Shown: positions 1-8,996, counted from the first letter of the stretch. The stretch is 64,000 nt of DNA from Streptomyces sp. NBC_01571 (GCF_026339875.1 NZ_JAPEPZ010000001.1:310001-374000), one strand, 5' to 3'. The notes: generated from the letters alone by a model not told the origin. Numbers and translations: made by a program.

Positions 1-698
1 GCGCCGGTGTCCTTGGCGATCTTCGCCTGCTGGTCCGCATCGAGCCAGGCGGTGGCGTTGACCACGAAGCAGGCCGACTCCAGTGCGTGCTGACGGATGT
101 TGACCTCGATCTGCTCCGCGAACAGCTCGCCGCCGAAGGAGCCGGGGTACATCGCGGCGTGGATCTGCTCGCCATCGGCCATCAGCGCGTAGCGCGCCAG
201 CGGCAGGTAGTGCTCCCAGCAGGCGAGCTGGCCGATCCGGCCGACGGCGCTGTCCACCGCGCGCAGTCCCGAAGCATCGCCCTGGCCCCAGACCATTCGC
301 TCGTGGTAGGTCGGCGTGAGCTTGCGGCGGCGTTGGATCAGCGTGCCGTCCGCGTCGAAGAGCAGCTGGGTGTTGTAGAGGGAACCACCGTCACGCTCGT
401 TGACGCCGATCGAGACGACCATGCCGGCTTCACGGGCGGCCGCGCCGATCGCGTCGGTGTCGGCGGACGGCACGGTCACCGCCTCCTCCATCAGCCGCAG
501 GTGCTCCTTGGCCATGGCGTAGGGCGGCTGCACGAAGGAGAAGTAGGGGTAGTACGGGACGACGGTCTCCGGGAAGACCGCGAACTGGACACCCTTCCGG
601 CCCAGCTCACGGATCTTCTCCACTACTTTCCCAACCGTGCCCGCACGGCTGTAGAGAACGGGGCTGATCTGCACAGCAGCTGCCTTTACGACGGTCAT
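1..698 (-). CDS. Nitrilase (carbon-nitrogen hydrolase), 3' end outside window
   Basis: About 232 N-terminal residues are visible, starting [10 protein letters not shown]; the gene runs off the left edge. The CN-hydrolase catalytic triad is present: Glu44 in VFPET, Lys126 in RRKLTPT and Cys160 in QLACWEHY. The CWEHY context is that of true nitrilases (nitrile to acid plus ammonia), including the aliphatic and aldoxime-linked enzymes, rather than amidases or carbamoylputrescine hydrolases; that assignment is from family knowledge. Cytosolic; no signal peptide. The divergence-free upstream stretch holds a MarR operator (911-932) matching the one in front of the neighbouring marR gene, so substrate-responsive control is likely. 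The natural substrate cannot be read from the sequence. Confidence 0.9.
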   Translation of the reverse strand, partial: MTVVKAAAVQISPVLYSRAGTVGKVVEKIRELGRKGVQFAVFPETVVPYYPYFSFVQPPYAMAKEHLRLMEEAVTVPSADTDAIGAAAREAGMVVSIGVNERDGGSLYNTQLLFDADGTLIQRRRKLTPTYHERMVWGQGDASGLRAVDSAVGRIGQLACWEHYLPLARYALMADGEQIHAAMYPGSFGGELFAEQIEVNIRQHALESACFVVNATAWLDADQQAKIAKDTG

Positions 699-1143
699 GG
701 TGCGACTCCATCTCACGATGCCGGGTCGGCGCACACGGGGCATTTCGATGAGCCAAGCCTCAGCAGGCATGGGACGGCCTCTCCGAGACCTCTGACCCGG
801 GAGGTTGCTGGGCTGTGCGCCGACCACTTTCCGACTCTGATGCCGTGCCCCGCCCGTGGAGGGGTTTCGGCGCTTGAAGGACGTGGCGGCCTAGCCGTCT
901 CACCTCCCATAAATAGGAGCATATGCTCGTATCTAGGGAAAGGCAAGACCTCCTCCGGCGCACCTCAGACCTTCACCCACCATCGGGGACACCTCCGGAA
1001 GGGCACCTTGACCGGGGCATCGCAGCCGCGCCAGGACTTCCGGCCAAGGATTCCGCCCCGCGCGCCGGACCCTTCCGGGCCCCACCGCGCCGCACCCACC
1101 TTCACGAGATCCCCGCAGCCAAGCTGCGTGGCGCAGTCGTAGC
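699..1143. other. Intergenic region between nitrilase and marR
   Basis: About 445 bp with no gene I can support on either strand. Open frames here lack family features and a ribosome binding site. The only clear signal is the MarR-type palindrome at 911-932. The rest is presumed promoter and leader of the nitrilase gene. Confidence 0.5.
911..932. promoter_or_regulatory. MarR operator, copy 1 (upstream of nitrilase)
   Basis: Read on the minus strand this is ATACGAGCAtaTGCTCctA plus TTT, with the perfect palindrome GAGCATATGCTC at 917-928. It matches the site at 1622-1643 at 17 or so of 22 positions, with the same half-sites ACGAGCA/TGCTC. It lies about 213 bp upstream of the nitrilase start, so the nitrilase mRNA would have a long leader, or a short unrecognised ORF lies between. 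Confidence 0.6.
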
Positions 1144-1593
1144 TCACTCAGCCCATGGATCGAAGCCGGTATCGAGGACAGCCTCAAGGAAGGCTCGCAT
1201 CCGGGCCGCATCCTCGGCACCGAACTTCTTCTCGAACTCCGCCTGCGCACTCTCCCAGAGCGGGAGCGCCGCCTTCATCCGGGCCACGCCGTCGGGCGTG
1301 ATGGTCACTATCCGCGCACGGCGGTCAGTCGCCGACGGCTCAATGGTGACCAGCCCCTCGCGCTCCAGCGGCTTGAGGTTGGACGCCATCGTCGTCCGGT
1401 CCATGGCGATCATGTCGGCGAGACGAGTGATCGTCATGCCTTCGTGAACGCTGAGCAGCTGCAAAGTACTGAACTGTGTCGCCCGGAGGCCCAGCGGAGC
1501 CAGGGCCTTGTCGTACGTCGCACCGAGATACCGCGACGCCTTGCGCAGCGCCAGGTTGTTACACAAGTCCGCTCTCGACCTCGCAGCCGTCAT
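1144..1593 (-). CDS. MarR-family transcriptional regulator
   Basis: A 149-residue winged-helix protein of the usual MarR length. The body reads LCNNLALRKASRYLGATYDKAL, then the winged-helix core TRLADMIAMDRTTMASNLKPL and the beta-wing region DRRARIVTITPDG. The ATG at 1593 is preferred because GGAGGG stands 5 bases before it; a GTG at 1614 in the same frame would add seven residues. A palindromic operator lies 29-50 bp upstream (1622-1643), implying autorepression, and a second copy lies upstream of the adjacent nitrilase. The likely role is a ligand-responsive repressor of the nitrilase and of itself; the ligand is unknown. Confidence 0.88.
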   Translation of the reverse strand: MTAARSRADLCNNLALRKASRYLGATYDKALAPLGLRATQFSTLQLLSVHEGMTITRLADMIAMDRTTMASNLKPLEREGLVTIEPSATDRRARIVTITPDGVARMKAALPLWESAQAEFEKKFGAEDAARMRAFLEAVLDTGFDPWAE

Positions 1594-1621
1594 GGCACCC
1601 TCCAAAGACTCCACTCCCAGT

Positions 1622-1643
1622 ATACGAGCACCTGCTCTTAAAT
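1622..1643. promoter_or_regulatory. MarR operator, copy 2 (marR promoter)
   Basis: ATACGAGCACCTGCTCTTA plus AAT, an inverted repeat GAGCA-N2-TGCTC 29 bp upstream of the marR start codon. Near-identical to the minus-strand reading of 911-932. Two copies beside a MarR gene and its neighbour are the usual layout of an autoregulated MarR locus. Confidence 0.65.
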
Positions 1644-1761
1644 GGACTCGCGACGGCCGGAGACGACGGGGCGCGGTAAGCGCGACGCCGCCAGCGCTGT
1701 GACCGCGTGGGTTCGCACGGTGTCTTAAGGCACGCCCGCCGCCTCATGTGAGGATGGGGTT

Positions 1762-2898
1762 ATGACGGGGCTGAGGAAATGCGGGAGGCGGCCGGTCAGG
1801 CTCGTGGCGGCGGCAAGTGCGGCGCTGGCACTGACCGCCTGCAACCCAAGCGGTTCCGACGACGGGCGCTCCGGGAGTCGCGAGGCGGAGTACAAGCGCG
1901 TCATCGAGGACCCTCAGCCGGCCCCGGCCGGCGTCATTGAGGCGGCTGGCGCACCCAGTGGCGTGGCCCGCGCGGACGACGGCTCGCTGCTCCTGTCGTA
2001 CTACGTCGGCAACGTCGAGGACGACGAAGGACCGGCCGCCTCCGCCTGGCGCATCGTGGATCCCGACGGCCGCACGGTCGCCGAGCAGGCGGAACACACG
2101 GATGCAGAGGCGGGGCCGACCGCGTACAAGGGAATACGCGGTGGCTTCATGCGGGTGCCGCCCGGGGTGGGAGCCGAGGGAGCCTACGTCCTCGACGTAC
2201 ACGGCAAGCAGCACAAGGTCATCATCACGGAAGTCGCGTTGCGCACCCGCCCCGGCGACATCCTGCTCGTCGCGCCGGAGCCGGTCCTCGTCTACCACCC
2301 CGCCACGCGCACCGTGGCGCGACCGGCCGGAGTCCCGGAAAACGCCATCCGCCTCGCCGTCGACGAGCGGGGTACGGTCTGGAGCCTGAACCAGCCTCTC
2401 AGCGACGAACCCTACCGCGTCGTATGGCAGCGCGGCGGTCGCACGATCGGCCACACGGTCGTCCCGAAGCCGTATACGGGAGGCATCCTCGCCGCGCGGG
2501 GTGGCACCGCAGCGCTGTCCCTCACCCAGGGCCAGGGCACGCAGGGCCTGTTGGTGACGACGGACGGCGGCGGGCACTGGCAGAGAGTTCTCGGCGGCGG
2601 AATCCCCTTCAGCGCCCTGAAGCGTGGCCCGCAATCGCTCGTAATGGAGCTGCTTGCGGACGGACGGCTGCTCGTCGGCGAGGAAGGCGGCCGCTACTGG
2701 CTCGCCGGCGACCACACCAACGGCCTCTTCCACGAGCTGAAGACGCCGGCGAAATTCACGTCGCTCACCGTCTACGGCACCACGCTCTACGGCATCGCGG
2801 ATTCAGCGACGGCGACGTACGACCTGGTGAAGGACGAAGGCCTGTGGATCTCTCGCGACGGCGGACGCGAGTGGCGACGCTACCAGCAGCGCAGATAG
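1762..2898 (+). CDS. BNR-repeat (sialidase-like propeller) lipoprotein
   Basis: 378 residues. The N-terminus has basic residues, a hydrophobic segment and the lipobox LTAC (lipidated Cys about residue 27), followed by a Ser/Gly/Asp-rich linker, so the mature protein should be anchored outside the membrane. Two Asp-box (BNR) motifs are visible: TTDGGGHW near residue 270 and SRDGGREW at the C-terminus, the signature of sialidase or exo-sialidase-like beta-propellers. No sialidase active-site arginine set is obvious, so a binding or structural role is as likely as catalysis. RBS-like GAGGATGGGG precedes the ATG. Single gene, with no obvious partners. Confidence 0.75.
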   Translation: MTGLRKCGRRPVRLVAAASAALALTACNPSGSDDGRSGSREAEYKRVIEDPQPAPAGVIEAAGAPSGVARADDGSLLLSYYVGNVEDDEGPAASAWRIVDPDGRTVAEQAEHTDAEAGPTAYKGIRGGFMRVPPGVGAEGAYVLDVHGKQHKVIITEVALRTRPGDILLVAPEPVLVYHPATRTVARPAGVPENAIRLAVDERGTVWSLNQPLSDEPYRVVWQRGGRTIGHTVVPKPYTGGILAARGGTAALSLTQGQGTQGLLVTTDGGGHWQRVLGGGIPFSALKRGPQSLVMELLADGRLLVGEEGGRYWLAGDHTNGLFHELKTPAKFTSLTVYGTTLYGIADSATATYDLVKDEGLWISRDGGREWRRYQQRR

Positions 2899-2995
2899 CG
2901 GAGGAACGGGTGCGTGGACGTATCCGCATGCTCTCGACCGCCGCGCCACCGCCCGTTGCCAGTATCCGGCGGTGACCTTCGGTTCTCGCACGGCT

Positions 2996-4750
2996 TAGGG
3001 CTCGCAGAGAATCAACATGTTGATTCGATCTCTGTGGGGTTCTTGTCCGCGAGGAACGCGGTGATGTCAGCGGGCGTGCGAAACCTGGCTGTCGAGGGCG
3101 GAATCGTGTAGCCGTGGTCGGCCAGGAGGGGTTGAACTTGGTGGACGGCCCTGGTGAGGGTGCTGCCGTTGACTCCGAAGAGCTCGGCGAGCAGGTCACG
3201 GGTGCCGAGTTTGCGTAGGTAGAGCACGGTGGCCAGGACTCGGTCGGCGGTGGTCAGCTTGTCCTTGGCCCCTGCACCGCGAGCGCGGATGCGCTCTCCG
3301 CCTCGTTGCTGGAGCCGTCGTTGCTCACGTAACTCATCGAGTTTCCGGGCCAGTTGGTTGATGAGTTCGTCCAGTGCTGGTTCGGGCATGCCGGTCAGCT
3401 CCGGGTCGCGCAGGCGTCCAGTGCGGGGCTGTGGGGGCGGGCTGCCGGCTGAGGGTGGGTTCCGGGCTGCGTTGATGTCGCGGGGGTGGAGGTGGAAGGT
3501 GTAGTTCCAGTCGCCGTGAAAGCGGTGCCGGCGCATGGGCAGGGCATCGATGTCGCGGTCGGTGACCTTGATACCGGTGTCGTAGGTGCCCGGGTCGGGT
3601 TCGGCGTGGACTTTCAGCCCTGTGCGGGTGGTGGTCGCCGCGATGCTCTTGACGATGACGTCGTGGCTGGTCAGCGGTCGGCCGCGCCAGTTCATGGAGA
3701 TGTGGGAGAAGAGCCGGTGCTCGATCTTGTTCCATTTCGAGGTGCCCGGAGGCATGTGGCAGACCGTGATGTCCAGGCCTGTCTCGGCGGCCAGGGCTGC
3801 GAGTTCGATCTTCCAGGCGCGGGTGCGGTAGCCGTTGGACCCGCCCGCGTCCGCAGTGATCAGCAGACGGGTGGCATCCGGATAGTCGTGCCGGCCGCGG
3901 GCCCGCCACCAGCGGCGGATCGAGGCGACAGCGAACGCGGCGGTGTCGTGGTCGGTGCCGACGCTGACCCAGCCGGTGTTCGCGGCGATGTCGTAGATCC
4001 CGTACGGGATCGCTTTGCCCGGTCCCTGCCGGTCCGGGAAGTCGTGAGTCTTGACCAGTACCGGCTCACCGGTCGGCCGCCACTGGTGGCCTGCGTTCTT
4101 GTAGTCGCCGACGAGTTCCTTCTTCTTCGTGTCCACGCTGATCACCGGCTGGCCGGCGGCGATGTGCTGTCTGGCCCGCTCGTTAATGTAGCGGAACTGG
4201 GCGTCACGGTCGGGGTGCTGTTTGCCCTCGATGGTCTTGGCGCCGGCCTGCAGGCTGAAGCCCTCCTCACGCAGCAGGTCCCCGACCGTGTCCGCGCTCA
4301 CTCGATACCCCTGACGGCTGAGCTCGGCCGCGAGGCTCCTGGTCGACTTCACCGTCCAGCGCAGCGGCGACATCGGATCGCCCCGCTCGTCAGGTTCCAC
4401 CAGTGCCAGCAGCGCGGGCCGCAGACCCGGATCAAGATCCACGGCTCTCTTCCGGCCGCCACCGGGCCGACGGACCCGGCCCAGAGCTTCCTCGCCGGCC
4501 TCCAACTCGTCCACGCCCTTGCGGACCGTCGTCTCACTGACCTGGGCTGCCCGCGCGACCGCCCGGATACCACCGTGCCCCAGGATCCGGGCCTCGGCCC
4601 CCATCATCAGCCGCCGCTGCCGCTCATCGAGGTGTGGGAACAACACCCCGAACTTCACAGCGAGTTGGCTACGGACCTCGTCGGAGACGCTCATACCACA
4701 ACAACGAGCCGCATCACGGGAAGCAACACCTTGATTCTCTGCGAGCCCTA
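2996..4750 (-). mobile_element. ISAzo13-family insertion sequence
   Basis: Bounded by perfect 21-bp terminal inverted repeats: 2995-3015 (TTAGGGCTCGCAGAG then AATCAA) and 4731-4751 (its exact complement). If the outermost TA belongs to the target, a 2-bp TA duplication flanks an element of 2998-4748. It carries one transposase on the minus strand. Its right end also served as the target for the next element (IS701-like). Confidence 0.85.
3012..4694 (-). CDS. ISAzo13-family transposase
   Basis: 560 residues and apparently intact. N-terminal helix-turn-helix region (GGIRAVARAAQVSETTVRKG), then the Rhodopirellula-type DDE domain, with stretches such as VISVDTKKKELVGDYKNAG, LLITADAGGSNGYRTRAWK and HMPPGTSKWNKIEHRLFSHIS containing the expected Asp and Glu residues. 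The C-terminal 100 or so residues contain a second basic, helical region. The stop codon lies inside the left inverted repeat. Family identity follows from the characteristic SWRG/TSKWNKIEHR block. Confidence 0.88.
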   Translation of the reverse strand: MSVSDEVRSQLAVKFGVLFPHLDERQRRLMMGAEARILGHGGIRAVARAAQVSETTVRKGVDELEAGEEALGRVRRPGGGRKRAVDLDPGLRPALLALVEPDERGDPMSPLRWTVKSTRSLAAELSRQGYRVSADTVGDLLREEGFSLQAGAKTIEGKQHPDRDAQFRYINERARQHIAAGQPVISVDTKKKELVGDYKNAGHQWRPTGEPVLVKTHDFPDRQGPGKAIPYGIYDIAANTGWVSVGTDHDTAAFAVASIRRWWRARGRHDYPDATRLLITADAGGSNGYRTRAWKIELAALAAETGLDITVCHMPPGTSKWNKIEHRLFSHISMNWRGRPLTSHDVIVKSIAATTTRTGLKVHAEPDPGTYDTGIKVTDRDIDALPMRRHRFHGDWNYTFHLHPRDINAARNPPSAGSPPPQPRTGRLRDPELTGMPEPALDELINQLARKLDELREQRRLQQRGGERIRARGAGAKDKLTTADRVLATVLYLRKLGTRDLLAELFGVNGSTLTRAVHQVQPLLADHGYTIPPSTARFRTPADITAFLADKNPTEIESTC

Positions 4751-4751
4751 A

Positions 4752-6150
4752 TACCGCAACGGTTCTTGCCGTGACTGATGGCCAGGTCGTTCGTTGGTGT
4801 GGTTATGGGTGGGGACCTTGCTGATGTCAGGTTGTGGGCGGGTGAGCTCGAGGCGGTGCACGAGCGGTTTGTGCACCGGTTCAACCGGTCGGAGCCGCGG
4901 GAGTCGGCGCTTGCCTATATGCGGGGGCTGGTCGCGCCGCTGGAGCGGAAGAACGGCTGGACGCTGGCGGAGGAGGCCGGCCATGCCGGTCCCGATCGCA
5001 TTCATCGGCTGCTGAACCGGATCGAGTGGGACGCTGACGAGGTCCTGGACGACGTGCGGGCCTACGTCGTGGAACACCTCGGGGACCGTGAGGCCGTTCT
5101 GATCGTCGATGACACCGGCTTCCTGAAGAAGGGCGTCCGCTCGGCCGGGGTCCAGCGGCAGTACTCGGGCACTGCGGGACGCACCGAGAACTCCCAGATC
5201 GGAGTCTTCCTCGCCTACGCGACGCCCCGCGGACGCACGCTGATCGACCGGCGGTTGTATCTGCCCACGTCATGGACGGACGACCGCGAGCGATGCCGGC
5301 GGGCAGGCATCGACGACAGCGTCGCCTTCGAGACGAAAGTGGCCATGGCGAAGGCGATGGTCCGCAAGGCGATCGCCGACCGGATTCCGTTCGGCTGGGT
5401 GACCGCGGATGCCGCCTACGGCTTCAGCAAGGGCTGGCGGTTCGAGCTGGAACAGGCCGACATCTTCCACGTCATGGCCACCACCCGCCACGACACCGTC
5501 GTCACCCGCTGGTCCATCGACCACCCCGTCCATGACCTGTTCCCCGACCTGCCGCGGCAGAAGTGGAAACGCCGTTCGTGCGGCGATGGGGCACATGGAC
5601 AGCGGATCTACGACTGGGCCCGTGTCCAGGTCCGTCCCTGGCACCGCGAGGACCGCCGGCACTGGGTGATCGCCCGCCGCAGCGTGAGCAGGCCCGAGGA
5701 GATCTCCTACTACATCGCCTACTGTCCCGCCGAGACCACGCTGGACGAGCTGATCCGTATCGCCGGCAGCCGATGGGCCGTCGAGGAATGCTTCCAGACC
5801 GCGAAACAAGAATGCGGCCTCGACGACTACCAAGTCCGCCGCCATCCCGGCTGGCACCGCCACATGACCCTCGCCATGACTGCCCACGCCTGCCTCACCA
5901 TCCTGCGCGCCCGCCAGCTGGATCAGGAAAGAGCAGAAACGGATCCTCCTAGCTCATCCACTACAGCCTCGCTGAAATCCGACGGCTGATCACCCGCCTC
6001 ACGGACCGCCGGGACACCCCGGTCAGCCACATTCTGCACTGGTCACACTGGCGACGACGACGCCACACCAAGCCCGCGTCAGCCACTACAAACGACGCGG
6101 ACACAGTCCATGACATCTACCCAGCACTCAGAGCAAGCACCGTTGCAGTA
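4752..6150 (+). mobile_element. IS701-family insertion sequence
   Basis: Ends TACCGCAACGGTTCTTGC (4752-4769) and its near complement at 6133-6150 (16 of 18 match). A 4-bp direct repeat CTAA flanks the element (4748-4751 and 6151-6154), the kind of YTAR target that IS701 elements use. The left CTAA belongs to the right terminus of the neighbouring ISAzo13 element, so this element inserted second. Confidence 0.82.
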
Positions 6151-6159
6151 CTAAAGTGA
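4778..6159 (+). pseudogene. IS701-family transposase, frameshifted near C-terminus
   Basis: The first 390 or so residues form a good IS701 transposase (DDE_5 type): VLIVDDTGFLKKG with the first Asp, GWVTADAAYG with the second, and AGSRWAVEECFQTAKQE with the Glu. Near 5947 the frame changes; the normal C-terminal tail (LIHYSLAEIRRLITRLTDRR, then WSHWRRRRH) continues in another frame to a stop at 6157-6159. The domain before the shift is complete, so the protein may or may not work. A sequencing error cannot be excluded. An alternative start is the Met at 4805. Confidence 0.8.
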
Positions 6160-6180
6160 CGCCCGTCGGACCAGTCGGCG

Positions 6181-6879
6181 CTAGCCGACGTTGAGGTTGT
6201 CGTCCACGAGGAACTCCGGGTAGCCGAAACGCTCTCCGAGGGCGGTGAGCGCGTCGCAGCGGTCCTCGTCGATCGCGACGAAATATGCCTTCATGGACCT
6301 CAGGAACAGCCGGAAACCGACGTCCGCGCAGGCTATGTCTACCACCTGCTCCAGCGCCGGGACCAGGCCGGGTACCGACGCGCCGACGGCTGCTTGTTCC
6401 AGCGGGTCGGCGACGGCAGCGATCTGTTCAAGGACCACACCGCGCAGCTTCGCGTCCGTCACGGGCTGCGGCGGCGACGGGAGGAATGTCGCGTCGGACC
6501 GCCGTATGCCGGTCGTCCACGCCGCTTCGATGCGGCGCAGCCACTCCCGCCCTGTCAGGCCGTGCTGCGCGGGGTCGAAGTAGCGCTTCGTGGCTCCGAG
6601 CCATACGGTGCGGAGCCCCTCGTCCGGCAGGTTCGAGGCCAGCAGCCTCCGCGCGTCCTCACCGATCTGCAGGATGATGGTGCGGCTGACCTCGGCGCTG
6701 ACGTCCTCCACCAGCCGAAGCTGCACGTCCACCGGCCCGGTGCTCTGAACGAACCTGTCGTGGTCCTCGGCGGTCAGCCACACCGGATAGCCGGACTTCA
6801 TGGCCAACCAGCTCAGCCCTATGTCCACGATGAACTCCTCCCGCCCGGCGCCTTCCTGCTCTGCGTCCGCCCTCGCCAT
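6181..6879 (-). CDS. Probable immunity protein for the adjacent toxin
   Basis: 232 residues, rich in acidic residues, with no signal peptide and no membrane segment. The sequence is not one I recognise from a named family. Its start lies 13 bp downstream of the stop of a polymorphic-toxin C-terminal module on the same strand, the standard place for the cognate immunity gene. Inference: it binds and neutralises the RNase-like toxin in the cytosol. It appears full-length and intact while the toxin has lost its N-terminal delivery part, which fits selection for self-protection or simple carry-over. Confidence 0.5.
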   Translation of the reverse strand: MARADAEQEGAGREEFIVDIGLSWLAMKSGYPVWLTAEDHDRFVQSTGPVDVQLRLVEDVSAEVSRTIILQIGEDARRLLASNLPDEGLRTVWLGATKRYFDPAQHGLTGREWLRRIEAAWTTGIRRSDATFLPSPPQPVTDAKLRGVVLEQIAAVADPLEQAAVGASVPGLVPALEQVVDIACADVGFRLFLRSMKAYFVAIDEDRCDALTALGERFGYPEFLVDDNLNVG

Positions 6880-6892
6880 CAGCGTCCCCCTC

Positions 6893-7484
6893 TCACTCCG
6901 GGAAGGACGTGTAGACCACGTACCTGCTCGGCTTGTGTTTGGGCTCGTACTTCAGCTGGATGACCACCGTGTTGCCGGTCGCCACGCCCTGCGGACCATC
7001 CTTGATCCACACGCGTCCCAGGGATCCTTGGTCCCGTAGCTCCCACTTGATCTCGAACAGATCGTACCCAGGATCGAAGAATTTGTTGTGGAACTGGTCG
7101 GAGAGCCACTTCTCCAGCCGCTTGACGTTGCTCTTCTTCTTGATCCAGTTCTCAAAGGCGGCCTGCACGCTTCTGACGGCGGTGTCCTGGTCGTTCCACT
7201 TGGTAGCGCGCCCCTTCGTCACGGCCTCCGCAGCCATGTCCCCATCCGGAGGATTGACATGGTCTCTGAGACTGTGAGCCCCCTCCACCCCCTCGTCCCC
7301 CACCAGGTTCAGGCAGTTGTGGACGAGCACCTCCGCGGACTGCCCGCCCTGCGGACGAACGTAGAAGGTGTGGGGACCCTCGATCGTGAGGTCGTAGACG
7401 CGCTGGGAGGTCACCCCGGTCCGGTCGCGCAGAGCGGTCACCGTCTGCAGGGCGCCATCGGCCGCGCGTAGCCTTGACCTGCCC
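6893..7484 (-). pseudogene. Polymorphic toxin C-terminus: Hint remnant plus RNase A-like domain
   Basis: The visible protein starts within the end of a Hint (intein-like) autoprocessing domain: QRVYDLTIEGPHTFYV, then EVLVHNC, whose VHN-C is the release point of pre-toxin Hint domains. After it come about 140 residues matching the BECR-fold RNase A-like toxin pattern: HSLRDHV near the start, WNDQDTAVRSVQAAFENW in the middle, and a final strand pair VVIQLKYEP...YVVYTSFP. The N-terminal delivery region (RHS, LXG or similar) is absent; the frame upstream of about 7485 is the reverse of an unrelated oxidoreductase fragment. So this is an orphan toxin tip, probably untranslated unless rescued by recombination. 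The immunity gene follows directly. Confidence 0.68.
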
Positions 7485-7682
7485 CCGGGCTGGAACACCT
7501 CGCAGGCCTCCGAGAACGACCTCAACCGGCTCGGCTTCAGCCTTGGCGCAGCCGCCCAATCCCCTGCCGACTTGGGGGCCGACGCCGTGCACAAGGCAGA
7601 TATCGCCACCGCAGAACACCTCGGCCGCCGAGTGGCCCACATCGCCGCGACATTCGCAGCCGGCCAGACAACTGCCGCATAA
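7485..7682 (+). pseudogene. C-terminal fragment of a flavodoxin-like oxidoreductase
   Basis: About 65 codons, PGWNTSQASENDLNRLGFSL onward to EHLGRRVAHIAATF and a TAA stop. The DLGADAVHKADIATAEHLGRR pattern resembles the ends of flavodoxin-fold NAD(P)H:quinone/FMN reductases. The N-terminal two thirds are missing: the sequence begins exactly where the opposite-strand toxin remnant ends, which marks a recombination junction at about 7484. Confidence 0.4.
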
Positions 7683-8240
7683 AAGGCCAAGGTCCTACGC
7701 ACAGCTCCGGCCCGCGCAGTCGTGACAGTGCTGCGGCGGGGCGGCTGGTGTCATCCATCCGCTGCCGCCGCGGCCGCCCCCTCCGGCTTGTCACCTGAAG
7801 AGACATGAGCGGCCCTCAACTCGTCTGCGCCTGCACGACCGTCGGGCAAGAGCAGACCGCAAGCAGAACAACCGAACTCCGAGTAGAGGCTGACTGCCGG
7901 TTTCCCAGTTTGGCCGACCATCAAGCTCTGTTCTGCCACGACGTTCAAGCAGGGCGACGCCCTGGCCGACGCCGATACACAAGGTGGCCAGCCGCTCGAC
8001 GAGGACATGGAAGTGCGCCGTCCAGCCGCCCCCCTCGATGGCGCCGTTGGCATTGACCACGTCATCGATCCCAGTGCGGTCCAGCCCGGGCTGCGCACAA
8101 CCAGTGCCCTGATCACGGGCCAGGGCATCACGGACGCGTTCACCGGGCAAGGCCCGCCTAACCAACCTCTAGCTACCGTGACCAGCAAAGCCAGCCCAGC
8201 GCCACTTCCCCGGGCTCAACCGGTAACCCGATGGAGAGGC
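7683..8240. other. Region without a supportable gene
   Basis: About 560 bp. Open frames exist on both strands (for example minus 7791-8165 and plus 8007-8306) but none has a convincing start, ribosome binding site or recognisable family. It is probably degraded coding sequence from the same rearrangement that cut the toxin and the oxidoreductase. Confidence 0.4.
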
Positions 8241-8429
8241 CTACTTCTTCCTGCCCTTGTGGAGCGTGATCATGTGTCGCGTGAGCAACGCTATAAAGAT
8301 CAATAGGGCGATCGATCCAGCACGGTTGATGACGCTCTGACTGAAAAGAGCGATTCTTCCTATCACCACGACCGCCATGCCAGCAACAACGTAAAATCTG
8401 ACTGCCCTGCCCTTGTCCAACTCGTTCAT
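8241..8429 (-). CDS. Small membrane protein, two TM segments (62 aa)
   Basis: Starts MNELDKGRAV after a strong GGGGAGGG ribosome binding site at about 5-bp spacing. Two hydrophobic segments, residues 12-28 (YVVAGMAVVVIGRIALF) and 36-52 (AGSIALLIFIALLTRHM), are joined by a short loop, and the tail ends in HKGRKK. Function unknown. It lies on the same strand as, and downstream of, the EACC1-caspase operon and another small two-TM protein, so it could be a further member of that system; the 320-bp gap makes this uncertain. Confidence 0.6.
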   Translation of the reverse strand: MNELDKGRAVRFYVVAGMAVVVIGRIALFSQSVINRAGSIALLIFIALLTRHMITLHKGRKK

Positions 8430-8752
8430 GGACCCTCCCCGATCGAACCCTACGACATGGTGCGCGATTGAGGGCTGGGGGTGCCGGCCTGGCGGTTCGG
8501 CTGATGGGTGATCACCTCTCGGCGGCGTGGCCAGAGACCAGGCCGGCCACTCCCGAAGAACACCGAAGGCATCCGGTGCAAGCTGAAACGCCTGGTCACC
8601 CGGGGCATCCTCACCGAACCCGAACCCGGCCTGTTCACTCAGCCCCACACCTGACCACCAACCCACCCCGCGGACCAGGGCCCCATACCCAACCCCAAGA
8701 CCGAAACGGGCATTACGTCACGTACAGCACTCTCAGAGGCGACCGAACTGGA
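8430..8752. other. Gap with a C-terminal scrap of an unknown protein
   Basis: On the plus strand near 8555-8655 one frame reads GIRCKLKRLVTRGILTEPEP then GLFTQPHT and a stop. It looks like the basic C-terminus of a DNA-binding protein or transposon-associated protein, but no start or upstream domain is present. Nothing else is supported. Confidence 0.35.
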
Positions 8753-8977
8753 TCAACGCTGTTGCCGCATTGCTTCCTCGACCCTTGCCCTGGTCCGCCT
8801 TATCGCCCATGGGCTGGCTACCGGGACCGCAAGAGCAACCACACCCGAACTGACCAAGGTTTCGGTCCACGGTGTTCCGCTCTGCCTCCACACTACGATC
8901 GTCGACGCAGTAACCACAGCGTCGACACCGAGCAGGACTGCCCATAGGCGGCCCGTAGACATCGATCTATCAGACAT
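8753..8977 (-). CDS. Small two-TM protein downstream of the caspase gene (74 aa)
   Basis: Starts MSDRSMSTGR; AAGG stands about 8 bases before the ATG. Two hydrophobic stretches, residues 11-30 (LWAVLLGVDAVVTASTIVVW) and 41-59 (LVSSGVVALAVPVASPWAI), are followed by a charged tail RRTRARVEEAMRQQR. It follows the caspase-WD40 gene by 52 bp on the same strand, so co-transcription with EACC1 and the caspase is likely. A small membrane protein in a conflict operon could be a pore-forming effector or a regulator; that is inference only. No named family recognised. Confidence 0.55.
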   Translation of the reverse strand: MSDRSMSTGRLWAVLLGVDAVVTASTIVVWRQSGTPWTETLVSSGVVALAVPVASPWAIRRTRARVEEAMRQQR

Positions 8978-8996
8978 AGGCCGTACCTTAGACGTG

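Noticed and set aside
87..1142. Long plus-strand open frame over the nitrilase and its upstream region
   Set aside because: It is the antisense of a nitrilase with all catalytic residues, and its own translation has no family features.
1744..2733. Minus-strand frame opposite the BNR lipoprotein
   Set aside because: The plus strand has a lipobox and two Asp-boxes; the minus frame is a GC-driven shadow.
3486..4751. Plus-strand frame opposite the ISAzo13 transposase
   Set aside because: The transposase is intact on the minus strand and the element ends coincide with it.
7751..8188. Possible gene on the minus strand between toxin and small TM gene
   Set aside because: No RBS, no recognisable domain, odd composition; likely degraded DNA.
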